From Marasmius tenuissimus (Eukaryota; Basidiomycota; Agaricomycetes; Agaricales; Marasmiaceae): a DNA stretch of 64,000 nucleotides. Below are positions 55,060-64,000 of this stretch, one piece after another (positions within the stretch are counted from its first letter, which is position 1; each line of letters starts with the position of its first letter). The DNA lies in assembly GCA_029532415.1 (NCBI GenBank), contig JAQOTA010000033.1, positions 124,001 through 188,000 of the forward strand, given 5' to 3'. The notes beneath the pieces were generated by a model. The model was not told where the DNA came from. It saw only the letters and a program-made list of their open reading frames with translations, and made no database searches. The translations under genes were made by a program, and so were the position numbers.

Positions 55060-55656
55060 ATGTTCCCGAATCGCTCAGACCTCGACTGCAAAGTGGCCTT
55101 CGAGCTAGTCAAGCTGGTCATTGACAACTGCGAAAGTCACTTTCTTCAATGTTCTCTCGTCTGTCGGTCATGGCTACACAGATGCTGCCACGGCTATTCT
55201 GGGTTGTCAAACTTGATACCACGTCGTCGACCCTCCGATTCGGATCTTCCTTGGATTCCAGATATACAACGATACCTCAACACATGGAGGATCTCAAACA
55301 CTCGAGCTCAAACAGTAATTCAAAGAACTCGTCCTCCTCGACCCTAATGGTGGAAAAGAGCCCCGGGATTTGCGCTGAGACGAGATTATCAACCCGATCG
55401 CCTTGGAACTCGAGCACAAGATTCCAATGCTAAGGTGACTGGGCGTCGTCTTCAAGGGATTCAAGATGCTGTAGGCTGCAACAACGGACAAAATAGCGGG
55501 AGAAATATCATTTTTGCATCCACATTTGGGCACATCATTGAGTTCAACTTACATCTCAGGCTTCCTGTGGAGGAGCCCGCAGCATTGATTCGAATCACTT
55601 GCCCGTTTCCCAGCATCGAGGTTATAAAGATGTCGCCTTGTACTGGTATGTTATGA
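55060..55656 (+). pseudogene. F-box fragment related to 40089-41113
   Basis: An ATG at 55060 opens VAFELVKLVIDNCESHFLQCSLVCRSWLHRC, an F-box-like N-terminus matching LPFDLVELILVDCNRSSLIPCSIVCHCW of the gene at 40089-41113. Further on, in another frame (55435-55656), FGHIIEFNLHLRLPVEEPAALI and PSIEVIKM match RHVTQLELFLREEESPMTLI and YLEVLKM. The frame changes between the pieces, and no longer C-terminal part is found, so this is a decayed, truncated copy. Confidence 0.5.
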
Positions 55657-55746
55657 GACTTGGGATCGTCATTAACCAGTCTCTGCTTTGGTGCGGTTCC
55701 AGTCGCTTTTAGTTCGCTCGTTCAGGCTCCTCACTCCTCACGAATG

Positions 55747-55950
55747 AATACAGCTTTGGAAGTAGAGACTTGGGTCGCCATTGCTCGTTTTCTCGAACCG
55801 ACACTGCAGTGGACTGATGCATGATTGGCGACGTGGGCTCACCGCTACTGGGTTTTGCATAATAGCGTGAACACGCGATATTTCAATTTCACGTTGGGCT
55901 CCTCGGAGCGCTCATACTGCTCGTGGGGCAGTATGTTGGTTTGAGAGGCC
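55747..55950 (+). pseudogene. F-box-like gene fragment, left arm of an inverted pair
   Basis: From the ATG at about 55744, the frame gives LEVETWVAIARFLEPTLQWTD, then a TGA, then LATWAHRYWVLHNSVNTRYF. RYWVLHNSVN is repeated in inverted orientation at 56277-56083. The N-terminal segment has the flavour of an F-box (LEVETWVAIARFL), but the assignment is weak. Confidence 0.35.
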
Positions 55951-56082
55951 TGCAAGATTGAGCTTTGAGCAAGCTTTTTGACTTCCATCTACAATACTCA
56001 CTCCAGGCAAGCCTGAACCAGCTGAGACATCCCAAAGGAGGGTAAATGATCGACCTGCGGGCTTCAATGGTACACATTCCAG

Positions 56083-56277
56083 TCAGAGAAGGTCAAAGCA
56101 TTGTGGGATCCCGTCGGAGGACAAAGTTTCGTGTTGCCACAGCAGCTGGAGGTGTTGGACCAGGTCACGTAAGGTGAAATTTGTTCTTCGCATGTTCACG
56201 CTATTATGCAAAACCCAGTAAGTACCCGAGAAGCTCGGGGTATCGATACACGCATCACACATGTCCCTCTTTCTCAT
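56083..56277 (-). pseudogene. F-box-like gene fragment, right (inverted) arm
   Basis: The minus frame includes SGTYWVLHNSVNMRRTNFTL and LVQHLQLLWQHETL. About 50 bp around TACTGGGTTTTGCATAATAG (rc at 56170-56222) match 55847-55896. The frame extends further in this arm than in the left one, suggesting it is the better-preserved copy of the two. Confidence 0.35.
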
Positions 56278-57417
56278 CAGGTTCTGTTGTGGGTTGATTA
56301 GATCTATGTTCCCAACTGTCTTCGGTACTCCATGATGATCACGGGTGTAGTGACACCCCTACAGCAAGCCATTGATTGGAATCGTGGACATTAACAGCAG
56401 AGGGGGGGACCCCCTCACAGCCTCCACCACTTGACTGAATAGACATAGATGCCTTCGTGAAAACACCAATCATCATGAATAAAATATAGCCCACTGACTC
56501 TGGTGGGCTTTCAAACCTATAAATCCATACCGAAATTATCTTTGTATGATGAGAATTGAGTGTTGTTGCTGCCGAAGGTAGTACACTGAGCTGTGACAAC
56601 CCGACCATGATCTCGACATCCGTGGCGTAAAAATCTCTTTCTCCTTCATCGAGTAGTGACGGCATCGTGCTTGACTTTGTAGCCTTATGGATGTTAATAA
56701 CTGAAAAGGGTTTTCCAATGGTCATTGATTTTAGGGAGCACGTAGAAAATATATTGTAGAACATGAGGCGACATGAAGAGGGGACGGAATTTGGAAGTCG
56801 ACAATGAGATCAAAACGTGGGGCTGTGCCGCTGTCAGCAAGAGGGCAAATATCATTTTCTACCGCCAGTTCATGCGACCATACCTACACTGGGTGCACGA
56901 ACCCATGAGTTCAGGGAGAAATTCAAGATTTATGGGAAAACTTATGCGAGGAGAATTTACCATGATTCTCGTGACCCACGCGAGAAATATTTGAACCAAA
57001 TTTGGTCCTTATGAGAAAGAAATTTGATAGAAAGTTTTAACCTGGCCCTTCTATCCCGTTTCTGTCCATTTTTGGTATTGAAATACTCTTGCCTTTAGTT
57101 TCGCCACTTATGCTAAGATCTCCCCACATAAAGCTCAGCATCAGTCTCGCATATCTCTGGAAACGTATGCAATCCTGCACCCAGTGCTACTTATGTCCAC
57201 AATTCCAATCGGCGGCCCCTTGCTCACAAGAGTCATGATGGATTAGAACATCCGGTCAAAACGGTAGTCGTCGGCCAGCACCGCCGCTGAGGGCAATGTT
57301 ATGTAGATCGACTAAAACACGTGATGGAAGCTGTCGAACTATATCAATCGCTCCCTCAGCGATATTCTAATTCTATCCTCCAGTATCTACTCAATCGCCT
57401 TTGATCTACTCAAACAG
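56278..57417. other. Intergenic, with an unrecognised minus frame 56339-56764
   Basis: A 141-codon minus frame at 56339-56764 has no recognisable domain and no supporting context. The other frames are short. The stretch just before 57418 is a plausible 5' untranslated region (pyrimidine-rich, TACTCAATC) for the membrane-protein gene. Confidence 0.3.
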
Positions 57418-58958
57418 ATGAAGTGTCTTTGGGAGACTCCAAAAGATTGTTTCATTCATGTTACAAGCCCCCACGTCCTGATTGCCGTACGTTGTCTGCT
57501 ACCATGTTTATTGAGCGGATTAACTTTGACAAACTCCAGGTCGATCTATTTCTCTATGGTGAGCCCAGTTCCATGAAATTCCTCCCCAAGGTTTCGCTCA
57601 ACTCGAATACCTTCCCGAAGGCATATACACGGTTTTATACGCCTTGTGCATACATATCCTTGTCACGCGCAAGCGGAACAGCTACCGGATGAATGTGGGA
57701 CTGACCACAGCACTCTACATTGCCGCCACCATTGGGATCGGATTCAAAAGTGCTATTTATGAAATGGAGGGACGATTGAATCCACCCGGACCTTTCAGTA
57801 GTCTTTACTCAGAAGCTAGGTAACTAGGCCCTATTTACTTTCTTCGAATAGTTTGTTGACCTCGACCACCGTTAGTCTCGTTCTTTGCAAGACTGCCCTG
57901 ATTACCATCACGATCCTTGCAAAGTGGGCTCCTTTCACTCGGATTATGGCTGGCTCGCTAATTGTTATCACGCAATGGTCACTGAATTTAAGTTGCTTGA
58001 CAGACATCCTTCTGGTGAGTTTCAACGACTCATGCAACAATCTGTGCTAAGTAGAGGTCTGGTAGACTTGGCGTTGCCATCTTGTATGGGGGCGAAGAAG
58101 AATCAAGCTTCTGGTTATCCCAGGTCTGATCGCTTTCGCGGCTGACGGTATGCTGCTACTTCAGGCTCCGCACACCATCATATATACTGACTGGAGTTCA
58201 GCGTGGGGTCTCGTCATAGCGATTCTTGGTCACGTGAGTGGGTATTCAGATACCTTCGACATTTCGCTCGCTATCTTTACATTGGTTGCCCTCGCTGGTA
58301 ATCTACTATTGACTCTATTGATTGGTGGGCACATTCGGAATCTCAAACAAAAGGTTATTTATCCCAGTGGTATAGCGGGGAGAATCTTTTTTGTTGCCTA
58401 TCGAGTAGGGAAGTACCTTCCGGTCCGTACATCAGTCCCGAAGGTATACAGGACTACCATCTCAGCCACGTAAGAATATTTGATGTTCTATACTTCTCCT
58501 CATGACTTCCTTGCTTGGACAGATTGGAATCGGGCTTGATATATCCCATTGCACTTAGCATATACGCTGCCTGTGTGATGTCATCCATGGACATTAAACC
58601 ATCCATGGACCTTGAAGTATCACGACTAATTGCAGACGCGGTCTTTGACTCCCTTGTGACCATTATGGTGCGCACTTCAGCTTTTTATCAGCCTCCTAGT
58701 CCAGCTGTCCACACTCAATTCTATTTCTCGAAGGGAATTGCGTCCACTCTGATTGTTGTGCGGGTATCGCTCGGAGTTGCCATTCATGATGAAAAGTCAT
58801 ACAAGGAAACCATCATGAGGGATACAGAGCTCCCTCAAGCACAAGGCCACCGCTCCCACGGTGTCGTGGAGCTTCGACGATTCAACACCCCCAGGACTCA
58901 AGGAAGCGTAGATATTGGGGGATCTCAATCAGACCTAGGGGCACAGAAAGGCATCTGA
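57418..58958 (+). CDS. Polytopic membrane protein, copy C (apparently intact)
   Basis: Exons are 57418-57486, 57540-57558, 57621-57819, 57876-58014, 58066-58469, 58523-58667 and 58734-58958; all join in phase with GT-AG introns of 51-66 nt and no internal stop, giving about 399 residues. Hydrophobic segments include VDLFLYGIYTVLYALCIHIL, LTTALYIAATIGIG, KTALITITILA, LIVITQWSLNLSCLTDILL, LLVIPGLIAFAADGMLLL, ISLAIFTLVALAGNLLLTLL, LIYPIALSIYAACVMS and GIASTLIVVRVSLG, about seven or eight membrane passes. The DILL-TWRCHLVW junction is conserved in the other copies. The C-terminus is hydrophilic. I recognise no characterised family; a transporter or receptor-like role would be speculation. Three more or less damaged relatives lie at 10.8-15.9 kb. 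Confidence 0.75.
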
Positions 58959-59363
58959 AGGGCGTAGGCGGCTTTCCCTCACTGTTGTCATTCTCTTTCG
59001 CTCTTAGAGCTCAATTTGTATCTCAACCTCACCGTCTATATAAGCATTCAGTTTTTAAACCCGCTTTTCTCCTCCCTTGATCTGTATGTTCTGTATCATG
59101 ACCCCGGCAGTGTTAATGATATCGGAAAATCACATCTATAAGCCAGTTCCATAGCAAGCCCGCGAGCGATCACAATCACAGGGCGCTCCAGCCCCTTGAT
59201 CGCATGTTTAGCTCTCGCCTTGGTTGTACTCACCGTCGTCGTATTTGCTATCAAATACCGAAGTTCCAGAGCGCGAAATGTGACACTAGAATCCAGTGTT
59301 AATGCCAGCGTAGAGAGGTTGAAGACATATTGGACAGCTTGCGGGGCACCAGCGCGTGAGAAA
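58959..59363. other. 3' flank of membrane-protein gene
   Basis: No further gene supported. The open frames on both strands at 59096-59665 derive from the palindromic element that begins near 59364. Confidence 0.4.
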
Positions 59364-59832
59364 TTAGACAGTTTGCGCAAAACGGCCATGAGAGGCTGTG
59401 CCATGGCCGTGATTGGCGTTGCGCTCCACCTGCCCCACAAGCCGAAGAAGAAGCCGATTTTGAGCCATGGCCGAAATTTTACAGCCAGTGTGGAGCTTTT
59501 TGGTGGAGAAACTGCGCAATGCCGATTACGGCTACGGCTGTTCTGCGCAACGTACAGCTGTCCCAATAATTGTAGAAAGTTTTGCGTTTTTTCGTGTTCA
59601 GAATCTTTGTTTAGCGTACAAACACAATGTGATCCCCTACTGAATGCAAACTGAATGAGCTCCATGGGTGCTGGTGGGGCCTAACATCTAGCTAGTACCG
59701 TGACCATACCAAATTGAGTCATATTCTGTTTGTTCACTAAACAAAAATCCTGAGCATGAGAAACCGCAAAACTTTCTACAATTATTGGGACAGCTGTAAT
59801 TTTCAGCCATGGCCGTTTTGCGCAAACTGTCT
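59364..59832. mobile_element. Palindromic MITE-like element 1
   Basis: AGACAGTTTGCGCAAAACGG (59366) and TACAGCTGTCCCAATAATTG (from 59553) through 59625 recur as reverse complements at 59808-59832 and 59727-59798. The arms are about 100 bp and close to 90 percent identical. The left arm carries roughly 160 bp not present in the right arm, containing its own copies of GCCATGGCCG. The structure would fold into a long hairpin. No coding capacity is credible. It could be a foldback element or MITE. Confidence 0.5.
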
Positions 59833-60317
59833 ATTGTGGCGTGGGGCACCAGTCGACTGGTTTTGTTGATGCGCGGAACCCATCTTGACACAGATCGAGC
59901 ACTTTCGTGGTAAGACCAGATACTACAGTGTAAGAGCAATCTACCAAAGTTTTCCCAATATTTTTAGACCGTTCTAAGTAGTCTTCCTGGTTGAAAATAT
60001 CTGGCCATGGTGGGCCGGTCCGCCAAAAAGTTCCAAAGCGCCCGATTATGCCATTGTTCCCATGTGAGAACTCTGTGCCGCGTGACGGTGACCAGAGAAC
60101 TCTTATCGAGACTGAGAGGTCGCGAGAATACTGAGGAAGAGACAAAGGTTAGAGGCGGAAAAAGGTGGAAACTAGTCATGAGAACACGGAATCCTGACGT
60201 CTTCCCCCTTCAAGGACGTATGAGTGTGAATAGTGTAAACTGCAATAAGGTGGCAAAATGATAGGAGTGGCTGAACAATCAATACATTGTTCATGGAGCA
60301 TATTAACCCCACACTTG

Positions 60318-60745
60318 GGCCTAAGCAGTCACAGACATTGCTGCCCAACCAGAATTTTATGACCGTAATTAGCAAGGTAAAAGGCTTCGTAAAACAACTG
60401 GGTTCTGCAGCTAAATTCACCGGCGTCGATATTTTTGAGCGCGCAAAAACACACGAAATACACGAGGCAAAAAGAGATTTTTACGAGCGCAAAACTGCCA
60501 TCCCGGATAAATCTCGGAAGCGTTTTTACGGGCGCAAAGAGGCGACAATCAAGAAAAACACCACGTTTTTCGCTCAGAAAAAGTTACCTTTTTCTTGGCT
60601 GTTTTGCGTGCTCAAGAAACTGGTTTCGACGCCCGTGAATTTGGTCGCAAATTCATACTTTTTACGAAGCCTTTTTACCCCATTAATTGCGGGCGTAAAA
60701 CCTGGCTGGCCAGCAGTGAGAAGAGGGCTTCAGTCGGCCCTTTTC
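60318..60745. mobile_element. Palindromic MITE-like element 2
   Basis: The left part (about 60345-60475, with TTTTATGACCGTAATTAGCA and GGTAAAAGGCTTCGTAAAA) matches the reverse complement of the right part (about 60590-60720, with TTTTACGCCCGCAATTAATG and GGTAAAAAGGCTTCGTAAAA). Similarity continues through AAATTCACCGGCGTCGA and GAGCGCGCAAAA. The arms are about 130-150 bp with a central spacer of about 115 bp. The 167-codon frame at 60287-60790 lies across the hairpin and is a by-product. Confidence 0.6.
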
Positions 60746-61635
60746 CATAGATCACGTGATTTGCTTCGGAGAAGGCCGAGTGCCAGCTGAGAGCTTTGCC
60801 GAAATCTAACATCAAGTCTCCCGACAGACATTGGATGGAGTTTTCGATACTCCATGTCTCCCGCGACGGCCCTGCCTACTCCCTGTCATTGCCCAAAACC
60901 TCGACTCTCATGGTCCACGGTACTTGTGGCCACTGCAACTTAGCCTTCAGGTTTGTGGAAACCTGCACGTCATATTTCCCGCTACTCTTGATTGAAACAT
61001 GATACATTGCTTTGCAATGCCGTCCTTACAGATGGGCAGCACTGTGTTATCCTTGGTAGATAGTACGATAACGGTTGATCTGTCTATGAATTTTCAGATG
61101 AGTACTTAGTGAGTGTACTTAGTGGGTGTCATGCATGTACCCGAAGTTACTAATCTTTACCGTGTGGTACCTACTGTCAACATAGTGCACTTTATTATCA
61201 ATGCTACGATCTCAGAGGAGACACCAGCTAAGTTCGGCTATATTGGGTTGCTCCACAGTCCCACAGCAGACTGCAGGTCTCGGGACTTCGAAAGCCAAGT
61301 TAGTCGGTACACAGCAGGGCGGGCATCTACTAAGGCCAGCACGGAGACACTGGTCAGTGGGACTTCTGCTCCAGTGCCACGAGGCTTAACCGTTGCTCAC
61401 ACTCAATAATTCTGACCTCGAAGCATTGGGGGAAACACCGAGATCACTCAGAGACAAAGAAATGAAGAACACGTCATTTTTACATGGCTACAGAATTCCA
61501 AGACCATTCTACCTGATCCTTTGCCGACCGTGCAGTAGGAAAAGCATCTATGACTTGTGGAGCAGCTCTCCGTGTCACCAGTCACAAATTGACTCTGTAG
61601 GAGGGAGGAAAGCCGTAAGTTAATTCTCCATGATC
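60746..61635. other. Upstream region of secreted-protein gene 2
   Basis: No gene supported; the frame at 61113-61409 has no domain. Holds the promoter of the gene at 61734. Confidence 0.4.
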
Positions 61636-61642
61636 TATAAAA
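61636..61642 (+). promoter_or_regulatory. TATA box of secreted-protein gene 2
   Basis: TATAAAA within CTATAAAAGCAGAGG, about 95 bp upstream of the ATG. The extended match TATAAAAGCAG is shared with gene 1. Confidence 0.6.
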
Positions 61643-61733
61643 GCAGAGGCAAGCACCTCAAAGCTCTCCATCACCTCCGTGACTGTATTACAGCTCGCAA
61701 CCGAAGCAACCGACTAGTTTCTTCATCACCATC

Positions 61734-62133
61734 ATGCAATTCAAAGCCGCTCTCGTCGCTCTCGCCGCTTGCGTCGCTGCCGTTCAGGCTGCGTCGACCC
61801 CCAACCTCGAGCATCGTGCGGGCAACCCCGCCAACTTGATCAACTGCCCTCCTGGCGGTGGTGCTGACGCCTGTAACCTCGAAAAAGGGGTGAGTCTTTT
61901 CGAAATTGGGTTGTTCGCTCTCATCTCAAAGTTCAATTATAGTGCGATAAACCCCGTATTCGAATCAACTATGGAAGCCCACATGGCGGTCATTATATCT
62001 GGTATCGTATCCTTTCTCGACGAACCTTTGATATTGTTATTCTCACAAGACTTGCACTAGGTACAACTATGACACCAAGAACATCCCGAAGGGTGTTGAG
62101 GTTGGAACAGAGGCGGGTTGCACCGACTATTAG
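61734..62133 (+). CDS. Small secreted cysteine-rich protein 2 (intact)
   Basis: Exons are 61734-61889, 61943-62001 and 62061-62133, with introns of 53 and 59 nt, encoding 95 residues. A signal peptide (MQFKAALVALAACVAAVQA) precedes ASTPNLEHRAGNPANLINCPP. The mature part has four cysteines: in NCPP, DACN, GCDKP and GCTDY. The central exon encodes PRIRINYGSPHGGHYIW. Intron positions and phases equal those of gene 1 (43494-53768). The short EHR after the signal peptide could be a processing site. Secretion via the classical pathway is predicted. The family resembles effector-like or antimicrobial-like small secreted proteins only in size and cysteine content; the function is unknown. Confidence 0.85.
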
Positions 62134-62562
62134 AAACGACTTCACGCCTAGCGAAAGTTGAAAGCACCAACATAGTAATGCAATTGAGATCGTGCTATGA
62201 TCCCAAAGTTCGAAAGTCTATAGAGCTAAAGATGTATAACTTTCGATGGATTTGAATTTCACTATCTCTTGATGTCGACCGTGTTTGTAAGGAAAGGAAA
62301 ACCGTTAGGACGGGCTCTCGGTTAGAGTGCCAGAGTCACCTAAAACCCACGATGGGACACCCACTCACACTCAAGCAGCTCTTCGTGATATCCCTTATAG
62401 TATTGTAATTGTATAGAAGTTGATATTCCGGCGTTACTCAGGTGAGTAAGTATCCCCTCTGGAATTGTCATGGTACTGTGAATCTTTTGACCAGTACTTG
62501 CAATAGTAAGTCAACCCGGATAATCGCTATTGACTCAATCCATAAAAAATCCAAACACCTCA
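62134..62562. other. Convergent intergenic region
   Basis: Contains the 3' untranslated regions of the secreted-protein gene (plus) and the P450 gene (minus). Nothing else seen. Confidence 0.4.
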
Positions 62563-64000
62563 TCACCTTTCGTCTTTCTTCAACCCCAAAAGTTCCCACC
62601 GGTCTTGTGCATCTTGAAATGCATTTTCAATACCCTCCTTATGTTGTGAAGACCTCGGTTCAAACACGACATTGAATGGGACCGCGTTCGTCACCGCCCC
62701 AGTCGAATAACTATCCTCATCCCACGGATCCAGAAGTTGCACAGCTCCCGTACGTGGATTCCTTGGACCTCGCATATCGAGCCCCCAAAGAATACGCGCG
62801 ACGACAAAGAAAATCGACGCTTCTGCAATATGAGATCCCATGCAAAAGCGGCGACCCCAGCCAAACACGTAACTATAGAGGTTAATGAGAACAAGATTAG
62901 TTCAACTGAACACCGAAAACGCACTGGTCTCTCGTTTGGCCTGTGCCACTTCCACCCCAACGCATCGGGAGCTCTCCCATCCACCTATCCGGATTGAACT
63001 CCTTTGGCTTCTGAAAGCATGTCGGATCAAGGTGAATAGCCCAGATGTTGCCAATAACAACCGACCCCTTGGGTATGAAGTATCCGCTGTATGTAGTATC
63101 TTCCGTGGAACGGTGCGGTACACCTGAAGGTGAACTCAGCCTCGAACAGGGCCAGTCAAAGAAGGATCCCTTACCAAGCGGGACGGGAGGACGGCAACGT
63201 AAAACTTCCTTAATGATTGCTACGACATAAGGCGGGTTCTCCTGGTCTTCGAACGTAGGAAGCCTGTGTGCTCCGACTATCTTGTCAATCTCTTCACGTG
63301 CCTACCGGACCCACAAGAATACGCGGATCAGTCGTGAGACACAATTCACGAGTCAAGTATCACAAAGAGTGACTTACTTTGTCCAGGACTTGGGGATACC
63401 AAAGCATGAATGGCACAAAGGATGTGATCGTGCTTGCTGTCGAATCAGATCCAGCCTCCAGAACCGTCCCGGCGGAGTAAGCTAGAAGGATATCTCGCAG
63501 CCAGTTACCACCTGATGTTAGTCCGCGCCCAGAGGTGACTTGGTCTCTATCAATTGTACCATCTCGTGCTTTGAGGTACCTCTCGACGAAGCAGTCCGGA
63601 CGGTTGACGCCCGACTCATGATCAGCACGAATCTTGTTAAGGAGGCTGCCGTATACATGGAATTCTCTGAGGAGTAGCCATCAGTCACGTTATTAACACA
63701 GTGTACGTTTTAATTACCTTCGATGCATCTTTTGCGCTTTCAGCCGCCAGGGTGACAATATATCAGGGAGTTTTTGGAGGAAGGTCAATGTGTCCGCCCT
63801 GAATCAAATTGAGGATCACGAAGGGGCTCGAGAAGGTACTTGGGGCATGTATCTTACGTGAATGCTCCCGGAAGCATGCAATCAGTCAAGTTGTTCACCA
63901 CCTCGTAAATTTCGTGCCTGTGTGGGACTTTTCAATATCCAACCTGGATTATTTAAGCTCTGAAAACAAACAGAGACTTGTTGTCCTTGATCCTGTCAAC
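62563..64000 (-). CDS. Cytochrome P450, C-terminal part (continues beyond window)
   Basis: Exons on the minus strand are 64000-63978 (partial), 63917-63858, 63798-63718, 63666-63378, 63301-63175, 63123-62925 and 62872-62563, with introns of 50-76 nt joining in phase. Landmarks are the I-helix EAGSDSTAST (near 63445, oxygen-activating region), the K-helix ExxR motif EVLR (near 63208), FNPDRWMGE, and the heme-binding loop FGWGRRFCMG with the cysteine thiolate ligand near 62842. It is a class E microsomal-type monooxygenase; the N-terminal membrane anchor lies outside the window. Mushroom P450s act in secondary metabolism or degradation of aromatics; the substrate cannot be told. The reading frame is intact over the visible part. 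Confidence 0.88.

Noticed and set aside
59096..59665. 189-codon minus frame and the 152-codon plus frame opposite to it
   Set aside because: Both span the arms of a palindromic element and have no recognisable domain.
60287..60790. 167-codon plus frame as a gene
   Set aside because: It lies across an inverted-repeat element; the Lys/Arg-rich translation reflects repeated GCGCAAAA motifs.

Overview
The window looks like repeat-rich accessory DNA from a mushroom-forming basidiomycete (Agaricomycetes). The reasons are genes split by many 47-76 nt GT-AG introns, families typical of that group (F-box/leucine-rich proteins, MYND-finger proteins, small secreted cysteine proteins, an intron-rich cytochrome P450, lineage-expanded polytopic membrane proteins), and the transposon set (copia with a half-tRNA primer site, chromodomain Ty3/gypsy, an RNase H-bearing LINE). 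No rRNA, tRNA, CRISPR or prokaryotic feature was seen.

Layout, left arm (1-19 kb): an array of CTTGAG motifs, a 2.26 kb non-autonomous DNA transposon with 37-bp inverted ends (944-3204), two decayed MYND-finger relatives (4.2-5.6 and 6.5-8.0 kb), then a minus-strand block in which two copies of an intact F-box gene (8.3-9.7 and 16.8-18.2 kb) bracket three copies of an intron-rich multi-spanning membrane protein (10.8-12.4, 12.5-13.6, 14.4-15.9 kb). At least the last two of these are damaged.

Centre (19.1-39.5 kb): one minus-strand LINE of about 8 kb, with poly(A) and a 12-bp target duplication, broken by two plus-strand copia elements (21458-27803 inside the RT/RNase H ORF, 32763-38794 inside ORF1). 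All three are inactive. Where a homologous copy allows comparison, their nonsense codons are mostly TGA at former CGA arginine codons, the footprint expected of cytosine methylation at CpG.

Right arm (39.5-64 kb): a broken F-box gene; a small secreted protein gene (exons 43494-43822 and 53715-53768) cut in its third exon by a 9.9 kb chromodomain Ty3/gypsy element whose LTRs look identical, so the hit is recent; more F-box-like debris; an apparently intact membrane-protein gene with seven exons (57418-58958); two palindromic MITE-like elements (59.4-60.7 kb); an intact paralogue of the broken secreted-protein gene (61734-62133); and the C-terminal part of a cytochrome P450 running off the right edge.

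The points most worth follow-up are the intron-containing third ORF downstream of pol in the gypsy element, the recent knockout of one of two effector-like paralogues, and the TGA pattern, including one TGA shared at the same pol codon by both copia elements. All exon joins, domain calls and identities were made by eye, without database searches.
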